Shown here one piece after another: positions 22,497 to 34,475 of a stretch of DNA of 64,000 nt (its first letter is position 1; each line of letters starts with the position of its first letter). The translations under genes were made by a program, and so were the position numbers. This DNA is from Primula veris (Eukaryota > Streptophyta > Magnoliopsida > Ericales > Primulaceae): assembly GCA_963682055.1 (NCBI GenBank), contig OY821747.1:24798126-24862125 (forward strand), written 5' to 3'. A model generated the notes under the pieces. The model did no database searches and had not been told where the DNA came from. It saw nothing but the letters and a program-made list of their open reading frames with translations.

Positions 22497-25400
22497 ATGG
22501 GTATCTGTTTCTCAAGAAAATCACTAAAAACCAGACCCACAAAACGCCTTACTAACACCAACCCTTCATCGAGCCACCGCTGGACCCGAATCCGGTCCTC
22601 AAGAAAACCTCAGCTTGACGAAAACTCGCTTACAAATGCTTCAGTTCTGTTACAACAACTACAGCAACAGAGTAGTAATAGTGGTAAAGTTGGGTTTGAC
22701 AGGTCTAGTTCGGTGAGGTATCCGAAGAGAGGGGGAGCGTTGCCACGTAGCTCTAGCTCGAGGGCAAGGTCGGTTGGTGATCCGTTGCTTCAGCCTCACC
22801 AGCTTGTTAACCAGGTAGGAAAATACATTGTTTAAAACGGGTACTTCTTTTTTCCACTGTTTTTAAAAAGCACACTTGGTAGTAAAAAAAAATACTCTAT
22901 TAAAGCTTTTTAATAAAAAAAAATTAGTCCGCTAAAAGCTTACACTTTTTACGTTTTTAGTGTATCTCTTGTAAAAACTCTTTAGCTGAGATTTCCCGTT
23001 TTAAAGCATTGGTTATTCTATATTAATGATGAGCGAATGTGATCACGTGCTGAATTCATATTAAAAATAATGGAGGTCGTCAGGCGGAACCACGATGATT
23101 TTTTTTTTTTAATCGTGCAGAACCAGGATGTTTTTTTTTTTTTTTGGATCGTGGTTTAAAAAATATGTCGAATAGATTATAAAATAAATAAGATCTAATA
23201 AAAAAATAAATAATTTTTCCTATGTTTAACATAATATAAAATAAATACGAAGTTAAAACAATAAAATATTTTTTTAAAAAAAAACAACTACCATGATTTG
23301 AACTCCTATCCTTCCACTACCCCAGTTTTACCGCTACAGCAACAACTATTTTGTTTATTTAGGGGACCATCAATGTAGTTAGAAAATTTTAAATTACGCA
23401 TAAGAAAAATTTTAAAAATTGAAAATCGCCACCGGGGGTGGCCACAGCCACCCCCTGGGTCCGCCCCTGGTCGTCGGGTCGAGGAAGTAAATAGGTGAAG
23501 ACTGTGGAGAGTTTAGCCTCATTTTTAGTAAATATTGATGAGAAATTAAAAAATTTATGTTAATAAAATATTCAAAAGTTAGCTCTAGCTCGAGAGCCGG
23601 GTCAGTTGGTGATCCACTGCTTCAGCCTCACCAGCTTGTTAACCAGGTAGAAAAAAACATTCGTAAAAATGGGTACTCTTTTTTTTCTTTTCTAATAGTA
23701 ATGATGAGGGAATGTGATCCCGGGTGGGGGAATTAGAAATGTTTTTTTCGTGATTAAGGGGTGTTGTAAGTCTAAAATCGAGAAAATAATAAGATACATG
23801 TAAAATATCGGGGTTTTCTCAAATTGGGTAGTACTGGAGTACCTTTTAGGCTGTCTAGTTACTCTACTAGTGATCCCGTGCCGAATTTGCATTAAAAATA
23901 ATTGAGGTCGAGGAAGTAAGTAGGTGAAGACTGTCGAGGGCTTCATCACAATTTCATTAAAAATCAAAGAGGAAATAAAATTTTCTATATATTTTGATTA
24001 AAAAATCAATAGTTGTGTTTCATCCCCACATCTTATGAAAGAAACTTGTATAGTCGTATAGAGTATGATAAAAAAACATATAGAATTTCAGCTCATTTTA
24101 TTTAAAATTCCTGCCTCCATCCCTGATGGAGTTGAAAGAAAATTATGAGTTTATGTGATCAGGGCGAAGTGAGGAATTGTAAATGGGGGTGGTGAGTCTA
24201 CATTTGAAATAATGTTAAGTTACAATAACAAAATTAGATCTTGTCAAAATGAGGGGTGTTGCCATGTATTTTTGGGGTATTGATGTGTTCACAACTACAA
24301 CACGTCTGATCACGCTCCAATGAGTCGAATTAACATTTGAATATGTTTGGTGTAAGTTTGTTTTGGTCAATGCCACCTAGGATTGATGACGTGGGAAGTG
24401 TGGTCTGAGTGTGTGAGTGGTGAACTTATTATTTCCCCTATGGCTCTAGGACTAGGTCACTCACTGATCCATTGATTCAACCTCACCAGCTTGTTAACCA
24501 GGTAGACACATTAAAAGGGTACTCATTTTTGGTATTTTTAAATACTGATGAGTAAATGTGATCAGGGATTCAGGGATGAAGTTTGGAATTGTAAATGGGG
24601 GTGCCAAATTTTAATAATTACAGGTGAAAGAAGGTTACAAGGGGTGTCAAAACACTAATTTTAACAAATTATGGTCAAAAGACGTAAAAAAAGATATGGT
24701 AAAAGTTAACCATTTTACAAATATGAGTGTGTCATGGTACCAAATGGTCACCATCTAGGGTCCTAATGTCCTGATCAGTTTAGCCCCAATGCCTAACAAG
24801 GAACTGTGAAATGGGAAGGTCTGGAATTATGTGGTGAAGATTAATTTTATAATTACAAGGGGATGACACGGGAAATCATGAAGGTTTTAACTAGAATACA
24901 TGGTAAAAACTTTTTTTTTTGTCTCATCACCTTTTGACAAAATGAGATGTGTTGCCATGTAGCTTGTGTCAATCTCACTAGCTTGTTAATCAGATTCATT
25001 ATATTAAAGGGTACTCATTTGTTGTATTTTGTGATTGTTGATGAGTAATTGTGATAAAAATAACCCATCTATTTGTGATCAAATTTGATGGGTAACCTTT
25101 CATTTATGGGTCTTGCAAAATGTTGATAAGTAATTGGTATATCAGTGATCACTCACTGATCCACTGCTTCAGTGGATCAGCTTCTTAATCAGGTAGACAC
25201 ATTAAAAAGGCCCTCATTTCTGGGTTTATTTTGTGATTGTTGATTAGTGTGATGAAAATATCCCCTCTATTTTTTACAAAAAAAAAATGATGGTTAATAA
25301 AGGTTCCTCATTTATGGGTTTTGCAAATTGTTGATGAAAATGGTATGCTCTAAGTATTAGCTAGTAACTAGATACCCCTCTTATTCTGACAAAATTTGAC

Positions 25401-28400
25401 TGGAATTTTATTACTGTTTCCATGTATTTTAATCAAAATCTTCATTTCATAACATTTTTTCCCTCACCAGCTTGTTGATCGGGACCTGGTGCACCAAATT
25501 TAAGGTTACTCATTTCTGGTTTATGTAATTGTTGATTTGACTAAATTTGATATTTTGGCGGGTATTGTAGAACATAATCTTAATGACATAGCATCAACTC
25601 CTTAATCAGGTATTATTATGAAAGGTCACTTTTCATGGGTTTTGCCAATGTTGACGAGTAAATGTGATGAAAACAACCTCTTATTTTGACAGATTTTTCC
25701 TAAAAAAAATGACATTTAACCACGTATTTTAAAAATGATCTCAATACTATAGCACCAGCTTGTCATCAGGTAGTATCATTTGAGGTTTCTTATAATATGG
25801 ATTCTGCAAATGTTGATGGGTAAAATTATGATGAAAAAATGCCCTATTTTAACAGAATTTGACGAAAATTTGATATTTTACCACGTAGGTTTGATCATAA
25901 GCTTAATTCTATAGCACCAGCTCCTTATTTAGGTATTCTCATTAAAGGTTCCTCATTTATGGCTTTTGCAAATGTTGATGAGTAATTTTTATAGAAGTTA
26001 GTAACTTGATGGAGACTCGGTTTACTGTAGCCATCCTATTCTGACAAAAAAGTCCCCTTTTATTTTAATTAAAAATTTCATGTTGGTTAAAAAAATCTCA
26101 TTAAAATTTTAACTTGATGGAGACGCATTTTAAGCCTCCATCTGTAAGAAACTATAGAATTTTCAGGTGCCCTGAAAATGCAATGAGGTCGAAGTAATCT
26201 TACAATTTTCACAAATATACTTGATAAAAGTTAGTAGTTTTTTCGATATGAGCCTATAAACTCCATGTGTCACCAACTAGTTTCTTCCTTGTTTGGAATT
26301 TAATTGGCTTAATCATTATAAAATTTTGACCACCCATATTAACAAAATAATCAATGATGGTTCTGTAACCGGTATTCGGTAATACGTGCCATTAATGTGT
26401 TAATACCGATGATCAAGTAAATGATGAGCAATGAGGAACCTTTATTTGCTGAGCCAATCTAGGATTGTTGACTTAGTGGCAGAAAGTACGAGTGTGATAA
26501 CCCGGCAGTCCACATATTATTATATTACCCCTTCTAGACCATGTATTTCTGCAGGTAAAAAAATTCCCGAGGAGTTAACCCCATGTCAAAGTTATGCAAA
26601 TGACAACTTGCCAGAAGAGTTTTTCGATTCTCTACACTTTTGGAAACTGTTGTAGACCGTGTTTGGAGATTTTTTCGTGTTGTGTTTTTTTTCTCTATTT
26701 AATCGCCGGGCTTTATTCTGTCATAGTTTCTCTTAATAGTTGAGACTGTGTTTGGGGATTTTTTGTGTTTGTGTTTTTTTCCAATTTATTGTCAAGGTAT
26801 ATTCTTTGGTTTCATGACATTTATTTTTTCCACTGTCATATTGATTGTTGTTTCCTTTTAATTTTATATTGTCTTAAGTTGGAGTAATAGATAGATACAA
26901 GTATGAAGTAATTCTGGTAGCTGCAATGTTAAAAGCTTTCATAGTTTCATATCATAAGGACTGTCTGTTTCATGAAGTACTGTAAGATTAGTAGCCCAAT
27001 GTTGGGTAGGTGAAAATACCGTCCCCCATGAGGTTTTCTTAGCTGTATAAAGCTCGGACTTAAAGGTTGTGGAAATTTCTTTTTTCTACCTTTTAATCTA
27101 ATGTATAGCTAAAGCAATATACTCAAAATTAATGAAATTTAATGATTCCATACCAGATTGTTGCCGAAAACTATGGTGTCAGGGATCATTTTGGTTTTAA
27201 AACGTGATTTTTGTAGAGTGTAGGTGCATCTAAATTGTGGCCGCAACACATTTTCCCAGTCACCCTCGAATTTCCAAAGTGTAATGTAAACTTGTGTCAG
27301 GTGAAAAAAGAAGAAGAAATTTTATGATATTAATGGAATGGACTCCAAACGACTAATTAGCGTGATAGTTTGTAGTGACTTATCATTCAACTAGGGATAA
27401 ACTTTTCAAGTTAGTCTTTTACATAATTGTAATAGGAGTAATACTTAATTGATTTTTGCTTTTAGCAGGAATTGAAGCTTGATGAGCTAGAGACTAGCCA
27501 TTTTGTCCTTGTACATGGGGGTGGATTTGGTGCCTGGTGCTGGTACAAGACTATAACACTCTTAGAAGAGAGTGGATTTAAAGTAACTGCTATCGATTTA
27601 ACTGGTTCAGGAATTAACTCGTTCGACTCAAATAGCATAACAAGCCTTTCGCAGTATGTGAAACCGCTAACTAATCTTCTTGAGAAACTTGTCGATGACG
27701 AGAAGGTTATTTGAATTCCTTTTAGAGGATTTTGTTAACGCGCTTTTGTTTTTATTTGTCTGTTGGAGCAAGTTGGTGGTGCTTTTACTACTTCCATTGA
27801 CTAGATTTTAATTGTTTTCCCTTTTTCTGTTTTTTTTTTCAGGTAATTTTAGTTGGACATGATTTTGGTGGTACATGCATATCATATGCTATGGAGTTGT
27901 TTCCTTATAAAGTTTCTAAAGCCATTTTCCTTACGGCAACGATGTTAGCTAGTGGAGAAAGTACCCTGGATATGTTTTCCCAAACGGTTTGTTTGTCTAT
28001 CATATAGGACCTTACTGAAACTGAAGTATTACATAATCTTATAAATATATCATTTTTCGTGAATGAGTATCGTCTTATTCTAACTGCAGGCAGAACCGAA
28101 TGATCTAATGCGACAAGCTCAAACGTTCCTATATGCTAATGGGAACTCTCAGTCTCCGACAGCTATTGATATTGACAGAGCACTTTTAAAGGATTTGTTA
28201 TTTAATCAGAGCCCAACCAAGGTACTTACGAAGTCTTATATATAGCATATTCGCCATCTATCCGTATATTGGCAAAGGTAATAGAAGTTGGAACACTAAC
28301 ACCTTACCATTTATTGACACATGGACTAGATGTATGTTACAGAGAATAGTTTCTGTATCGATAGTTTCGGATCATTCATTGTTAATCCTAATCTAATGCG

Positions 28401-28901
28401 AAATTATAGTAGTTGAAAGACTCAAGATTCTTATTTATCAACTAAGAAGCGAAGAATATACTATGATCATGTTCCATTTGATTTCCTCTATGAAAAAGGG
28501 CATTTATAATCTTGATTCCAGACTTCTGCTTACCATTCCGCAAAATAATGAAACTTCTATCTCATTTGTGTTTGTTGTGCTTAAAAGTACTTTTTTAAAC
28601 ATTTATGCATATTGTGGTACAGGATGTTGCACTAGCATCAGTTTCAATGAGACCACTTCCTTTTGCACCAGTTTTGGAGAAGCTCTCGCTCTCCGACGAG
28701 AAACACGGCTTAGTAAGGCGGTTTTATATTGAAACGCTTGAAGATAACGCCATACCTATTGCATTACAGGAGAGCATGATAAACAAGAGCCCCCCTGAAT
28801 GTGTTTATCGTATTAAGGGTTCTGATCACTCGCCTTTTTTCTCAAGACCCCAAGCCCTTCACAAGCTATTGGTGGAAATATCCAAATTGCCACGGCGCTA
28901 G
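22497..28901 (+). CDS. MES11: MES11-like methylesterase (alpha/beta hydrolase), five exons
   Basis: Exons by GT-AG and family alignment are 22497-22814, 27469-27705, 27843-27986, 28090-28221 and 28623-28901, all phase 0, giving 369 residues (Arabidopsis MES11, as I recall it, is about 390). The N-terminal ~106 residues carry MGICFS (candidate myristoyl/palmitoyl signal) and the SSSSRARSVGDPLLQPHQL block of the putatively chloroplast MES11-15 clade. The hydrolase fold has the oxyanion HGGGFGAWCW (122-131), LVGHDFGG (188-195), a candidate triad Asp near 318 and His346 in GSDHSPFF. The nucleophile position is Asp192, not Ser. Family members hydrolyse methyl esters of hormones such as IAA or jasmonate, but activity here is doubtful. 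Intron 1 is 4.65 kb and filled with decayed copies of the exon-1 end. Confidence 0.92.
22742..26000 (+). repeat. Decaying tandem copies of the exon-1 end in intron 1
   Basis: The true exon end with its donor (LQPHQLVNQ then GTAGG, ending 22814) recurs at 23581-23655 and at 24442-24506. Both copies keep an open frame into the same CAG|GTAGA donor and similar intron sequence (GGGTACTC, TGATGAG.AATGTGAT). Weaker copies follow near 24956, 25146, 25461, 25585, 25749 and 25910, reading CACCAGCTTGTTGATC, CTTCTTAATCAGGTAGACAC and so on. Each is followed by AAAGGTTCCTCATTTATGG-like sequence and TTGATGAGTAA. The period falls from about 0.85 kb to about 0.16 kb. Confidence 0.85.
23081..23469. mobile_element. 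hAT-like non-autonomous element in intron 1
   Basis: A 389-bp insertion is bounded by GTCGT at 23076-23080 and 23470-23474. Its ends are CAGGCGGAACC on the left and, on the reverse strand of the right, CAGGGGCGGACCC, like the CAGGGGCGGA ends of plant hAT elements. It interrupts a block (GGAGGTCG / GAGGAAGTAA) that is continuous in the next duplicate at about 23900, which confirms an insertion. The duplication is 5 bp rather than the usual 8, so the class is tentative. Confidence 0.6.
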
Positions 28902-30540
28902 CATACGCTCTTATGACTAATTTAACTTACAAGATGAAGAAGAATGGTACATGAGAGATAAATGTGTCTTGCATTTGCCTCTATTTGAATGTGTTTTTTG
29001 TTACTGCATTTCTTGAAGGGCAATGCTTATGTTGGTGGCGTCGACATTTTTGGCGGAGTAATTTGGCAAAGTAATTGCATAGTGCTCTTTTTCCTCTTTT
29101 CAAATGTCTCCTGTGTACTCGAAGTTTTACGAGAAAGATGCCCATTAAGCTTGCAGAGTTGTTAAAACTTAGTGTAATTTGGTTTTCCTTGAATGACTGC
29201 TTCACAAATTTTCTTAAGTGGTAACTGTGGAAATTGTTTGGTTGAGAAATGAATTGTCTGTTCAGCTAATTATCTAAAATCTTTTGAATATCAAGACGTT
29301 AGCTTAACGAAATTTATAACTGCAGATAGGTAATTTTGTTTAATCACTCAAGTTCGAGAGTTTTTCAAAACAAGTTTAGGACTTGTCTAGATTGTTAATA
29401 GTTGAAATAAAAAGATTAAGGCAATATAGTATTCTTTTATATTTGGGGTTAGTCTGGTTTTACCTTATTAATGACACCCTGCTCAAAAGCTTAAAAATTG
29501 ATCTCATAAATTCTACAAATGTACATCTATTGATTTAGATTTATAGTCTTGTTGAGTATTTGATCAACAAATGTCTCGTGAGTCGATTACCCGAATCAAC
29601 CCGCCCCAAAAGGCACCAAGAAAATCAAACTTTGAATGGCAGTTAGTATTCAAAAAATAAAAATCAAGTCGTCGTACTCAAATATCTCTTCCTCTTTCAA
29701 CGGCAAGTAGCTTCGGTAATGCGTCGCTCGCTCGATGAGAAGTTTCTTGGTTAGATTACTAAATTTGACTAGGTACTGCGGATGTGGATGCACCTCTAAT
29801 TTTCGGCATCGTCCGCGCTTTGGAATCTTAATTGTATTTTCTCAAAATGGACGATTTCCTAATTGTTAACTATATATGTTTTCAGTTTTTTTTTTATAGC
29901 TTTTTTAGCCTTTAGCTTAGTAACAAATTTTTACAACTGCCAAGTTAAAAAAATTTAGTTAAAGCCAAGTTTAAAAAAAAAAGTTAACTGGTTTCAAATA
30001 CTACGCTATAAGCAACCTTATTATTAAACAAATTCTAGACATTGAAAGTTGATACAAAATCTTTCATGCTTATGTTTAACTAGTCTCTTTAAGTGTCCTC
30101 AACGAATCACATTCAATTTTAACCGTTAACTAAATATTACTTAAATTACCTACGAAATAAATCCAGAAGGTAATCACATTGTTCAAAAGTTTATCCGATC
30201 AATGTTTTTGTTACAATTCAATAAAATTCATAAACCGATCAAAACTAGATATAATTTCGTATTAGAAAACAAATAAAAAACAAGGACCGAAAAGTAACAA
30301 AATTATATCTAAATTTATTAACCCGATCAAATTTACATCTATAATTTCGTATCAAAAAAATATTAAAAACAAGGACCAGCAAATAACAAAAATATATCGA
30401 AACCGATCAAATTCACGCATAATTTCGTATGAAAAAACAAATTAGAAACAATGACCGGAAAAATAACAAAGCTATTTATATCTCGAATAAATAATACATT
30501 AGTCGACGTATCTAATATAAGCACCGTCACTTCATAATCT
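28902..30540. other. Intergenic DNA between methylesterase and SF3A1
   Basis: The first 300 bases are probably the methylesterase 3' UTR. The open frame on the opposite strand at 28981-29205 has no recognised domain. The rest is AT-rich with no coding signature and contains the threefold repeat listed next. Confidence 0.5.
30235..30480. repeat. Three tandem copies of about 80 bp
   Basis: CCGATCAAA...ATAATTTCGTAT...AAACAAGGACCG...TAACAAA occurs three times, starting near 30235, 30321 and 30397. It lies just upstream of the inferred SF3A1 promoter. Confidence 0.8.
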
Positions 30541-30590
30541 CATTTTAATCTCTCTCTCTCTCTCCAGCGAGAAAAAGATCACTCTAATCG
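30541..30590 (+). other. SF3A1: Probable SF3A1 first (5' UTR) exon
   Basis: A CT tract followed by CCAGCGAGAAAAAGATCACT and then AATCG|GTAACT reads as a leader exon with a plant donor. The matching acceptor is GGCGCAG at 35361-35367, 68 bp before the SF3A1 ATG. The inferred leader intron is 4777 bp (30591-35367). This is inferred from splice signals and position only, and the true transcription start is unknown. Confidence 0.4.
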
Positions 30591-30670
30591 GTAACTCTCT
30601 CTCTCTATATATATATATCTATATATATATATTTATTACGTTTTATATGCACATACATATTTTGTTCGTA

Positions 30671-32450
30671 TATCAATTTAACCTAACCTGTTATTATTAA
30701 GTACTAGTAATAATCAGCTGCTATATTTATATGAATTGAAACCCTAGTTTTCGATTAAGGCGCGTTTGGCATAGGTTTTTTTTGGTTAAAAAGCTTCTTA
30801 TTATAAACAATTTAAGAAATTATTGCTTTGAAGGAGCTGAAAACTAGTGTTTGACAACAACTTAACTTTAGTTTTATTGATGATTCATTTTTTAAAATTA
30901 CTTTAATTTTTGAGTGACGTATAGCTTAGTTTTGTTGATAAGTAATTTTGTACTTATTTTAACTTATAAGTGACTTTATATGTACAAAGAGATTTTATTA
31001 GAAAAGATTGGCTCAAAGAAGCCGAAGTGTAGTGTTTGGCATCAACTTAGATTTTTTTCTTACTTATAAGTGGCTTGTAACTAGTTTTTATTGATTATTC
31101 ATTTTTTAATTACTTATGAGTGACATGTGACTTATTTTTGTTGATAAGTCATTTTGTACTTATTTTTACTTATAAGTGACTTAAAAATGTACAAAGAGAT
31201 TTTATTTGAAAAATTCTGATTTTGGTAATTTTTATGTGAAACAGCTAAAATAATCCCCAATTTCCTAGCTTCTCGGCTTTTTTTGAGCTACCAAGCCAAA
31301 CCTTTGTAGCCTTTTTGTTAGCAAAAAAACTGATAAGGCTAAGGAAAAAGGCAGTTTCCAAACAGGCACTTAGTTGCTGAATTGCAATTTAACCTTACCT
31401 ATTATTATTATTATTAAGTAGCAATTCAGCTGCTATATTTATATGAACCGAAACCCTAGCTTTCGATTCAGGCCAATTTGGTATAATGCTTTTTGGTCAA
31501 AAAGCTGCTTCATATAAACAATTTAAGAAAATATTGCTTTAAAGAAGGCGAAGTGTAGCGTTTGGCACCAACTTAGCTTTTTTTACTTATATATCACGTT
31601 TTTATATACAAACATATCTATTGTTCGTATTGCAAGTTAACCTAATCTGTTATTATTAAGTAGCAATTCAGCTACTTTTATTTCTATGAATCGAAACCCT
31701 AGCTTTTGATTAGGGCGCGCTTGACATGAGCTTATTTTATCCAAAAAGCTGCTTAATATAATAAATTTAAGAAAGTATTGGTTCTAAGAAACTGAAGTAT
31801 AGTGTTTGGCACCTATTTAGGTTTTTTACTTATTAGTGGCTTGTGACTTATTTTTATTGATGATTTCATTTTTAATTACTTTAACTTATCAACGACATAT
31901 AACATACATATTTTAACTTATAAGTGATTTTAAATATAGAAATAGATTTTATTAGAAAAATTCTGATTTTTGTATTTTTTATGTGAAAAAGCTAAAATAA
32001 TCCCCAAATTCCTAGCTTCTTTAGCTTTTGAGTAATTTTTATTGATGATTCATTTTTTGATTACTTGAACTTATGTGTTACGTTTAGCTTTTTTTTTTTT
32101 TTTTTTTTGAGTAATTTTTATTGATGATTCATTTTTTGATTACTTGAACTTATGTGTTACGTTTAGCTTTTTTTTGTTTTGTTAAGTCATTTTGTACTTA
32201 TTTTAACTTATAAGTAACTTTAAATATACACTGAGATTTTATTAAAAAAATGCTGATTTTGGTAAGATTTATGTGAAAAAACTAAATGAATCTCCAAATT
32301 CCTAGCATTTCTGCTTTTGAGGTTTTTTTTTGGGACCAGAAATCTAGCTTTTTAAAAGCTAACAAACCAAACCTTCATAGCTTCTTTTAAGAAAAAAAAC
32401 TGAAAAAGCTACGGAAAAAAGTAGTTTCCAAACATGCGCTTAGTTGCTGA
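30671..32450. repeat. Repeat block 1 in the SF3A1 leader intron, with MITE-like ends
   Basis: The module TTTAACCTAACCTGTTATTATTAAGTA...CAGCTGCTATATTTATATGAA...GAAACCCTAG...CGATT occurs near 30671, 31391 and 31641. Each copy is followed by a PIF-like start (GGCGCGTTTGGCATAGG at 30759, AATTTGGTATAATG at 31478, GGGCGCGCTTGACATGAG at 31716). Matching ends TTTCCAAACAGGCAC and TTTCCAAACATGCGC lie at about 31355-31369 and 32428-32442. Interiors share AAGTGACTT / TTGATGATTCATTTTT. I read this as tandem duplication of the intron start together with inserted miniature elements. Confidence 0.6.
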
Positions 32451-32576
32451 AAATCCGTTAGGTTATTCATTGCTTAAGGTTTTGTTTCATCGTTATTGAT
32501 TTTTGCCAAGAAAAGTTAATTAGCATTTAGCGTTTTACAAATAGAATTGTGATGATTTAAAAAAGCAAGAAAAGAC

Positions 32577-34475
32577 ATTTGGTGTTGAATTGTTACGATA
32601 AAGGGGAAATGGTGAGTGGGAATAATAAGAGTATTGATTGTGGAGAAACTAACTTTTTCAGATGTTACATAAAGCTTGTTTGGTTGCAGTCTCTACAAAA
32701 TCTAAGCTAAAATTGCTTACATTTTGCCATATCCCATTATCAACAATTCTATCAGTTCTTGGTTCTTGTTTTATCGTAAAGAATTTTGCTAAGAAAATTC
32801 AATAGTCTTCCCTAAACATAGGCTTGAAATTAATGAGGGAGCTATAAATTATGGAAAAAATAACCCTTTTCAGATTAAACTTAGGGCTTGTTTGGTTGCA
32901 GTCTCCTCACCATCGAAACTAAGTTGCTATAATATTTCCTTAGTTTATTAGTTGCTTAAGATTTTGATTTTATCACAAGGCGCGTTAAGAAAAAGAAAAG
33001 AAAAGAAGAAACTGCAAGAAAAAGACGTTTGGGGGGAATTTATTGCGATAAAGTGGGAGGATCAGTGGGAAATAATAAGAGCTATGATTGTGGAAAGATT
33101 AACTTTTTCCAAAGTATACATAGGGATTGTTTGGTTGCAGTCTCCTCACAGTTTAAGCTTAAGTTGCTAATATATTACCTTTGGTTATATCATATGTTGG
33201 TTAAGATTTTATTTCATAAGAAAGGACTTTGCTAAGAAAGTTTTTTAGTCTTCCTTAAGGTTGTGTTTGGAACCCGGAAAGTGTCACGGGAAAAGAAAAG
33301 AAAAAGAAAAGAAAAAGAAAAGAAAAAGAAAAAGAAAAGAAAAGAAAAGAAAATTAACAAGAAATCATTTTCCACTTATGTGTTTGGAAGGTTGGGAAAA
33401 CACCAAGAAAATGAAAATAAAATTAAAAATGTATCAATTATTTGGAGGAACCGGAGCTGCTGAAGATACGCCCCAGTTAAGTGTTTTTTGAAATATTCCA
33501 ATTCAGTTGAGATGGGACAAATAGATAGACATGGTGATGAAATAGAGATGAAAGAGAGAGATAACGAGGAGAGAGAGAGGTCTGAAGATGAGATGAATAG
33601 AAGAGAGAGAGAGAGGTGATAGATGAAATTGAGAGAGTACAGAGAAAGAAAGGAAAGAAGAGAGGTGGTTTGAGTTTTCTCATGAGTTTTCATTTTCTGG
33701 CGGTTTTTGGTGAGAAAACACGGTCAAGCTTTTTACATATAAAAGTTTTCTTACTTTTTCTGTAGGTTTCTTTTCTTTAATTTTCTATGCTACCCAAACA
33801 CAAAAAAACGTTTTCCCGAGAAATCATTTTATTTTTCCTACACATTTTCCTAGTTCCAAACACACCCTAAATGTAGATTTTGGTGATGAAAAATAAATCT
33901 CAAGAAAAGACGTTTTGAGGTTAGTTATTAAGATAAAGGGGAAGGATGAGTGGGAAATGATACGAGAGCTGTTAAATGTGGAAAATGTTAACCTTTTCCA
34001 GATTATATGTAGGACTTGTTTGGTTGCAGTCTCCTCACTATTTAAGGTTAAGTTGCTGAAATATTCCCTTATGTTGTTCTTTGCTTAAGGTTTTGATCTT
34101 ATCATAAGGCCTGTTTGGAACCGGACTTTGCTAAAGAAACAGGAAAACTTGAACTATTCGTTGCTCGAGAGTAGTTTTGTTGAATTTGGTGATGATACAA
34201 AGGAAAAGAACAAACTGCAAAAAAAGACATTTTGGGGGGAAATTATTAAAAGATAAAAGGGCAGGATGAGTGGGACTTATAAGAGAGCTATCAGTTATGG
34301 AAAGATTAACTTTCTTAGATATATGTAGGGGTTGTTTTGGAACTAAAACTGATGTAACTTTCTTAGAACATAAATTTGAGGGAAACAATTATGATTAAAG
34401 GGCATGATGAGTAAGAATTTATAAGAGAACTATTAACTCTTTTAGAAGATACATAGGGCTTTTCGGGTTGCAGCT
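32577..34475. repeat. Repeat block 2 in the SF3A1 leader intron
   Basis: A unit of about 270 bp recurs five to six times (near 32577, 32830, 33000, 33900, 34195 and 34380). It contains AAAGACGTTT.GGGG..ATT, GATAAAG.GG.AGGATGAGTGGGA, AATAAGAGCTAT..TTGTGGAAA, TAGGGCTTGTTTGGTTGCAG and TCTCCTCAC. Copies are diverged from one another by base changes and gaps. Confidence 0.75.
33259..33867. mobile_element. PIF/Harbinger (Tourist-like) MITE in the SF3A1 leader intron
   Basis: This 609-bp element is flanked by TAA at 33256-33258 and 33868-33870, the three-base duplication of PIF elements. Its ends are GGTTGTGTTTGGAAC on the left and GTTCCAAACACACCC on the right, inverted complements apart from one inserted T. 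The interior is a purine-rich run (33286-33352) whose apparent Lys-rich reading frames are not genes. It interrupts repeat block 2, so it arrived after that block formed. Confidence 0.85.

Noticed and set aside
22307..22561. Minus-strand open frame opposite the methylesterase start
   Set aside because: Its GGGRERERER-like content comes from the CT-repeat leader read in antisense.
33261..33491. Lys/Glu-rich open frames in two plus-strand frames
   Set aside because: They are translations of a purine-rich simple-sequence tract inside the PIF-type MITE, with no domain and no codon signal.
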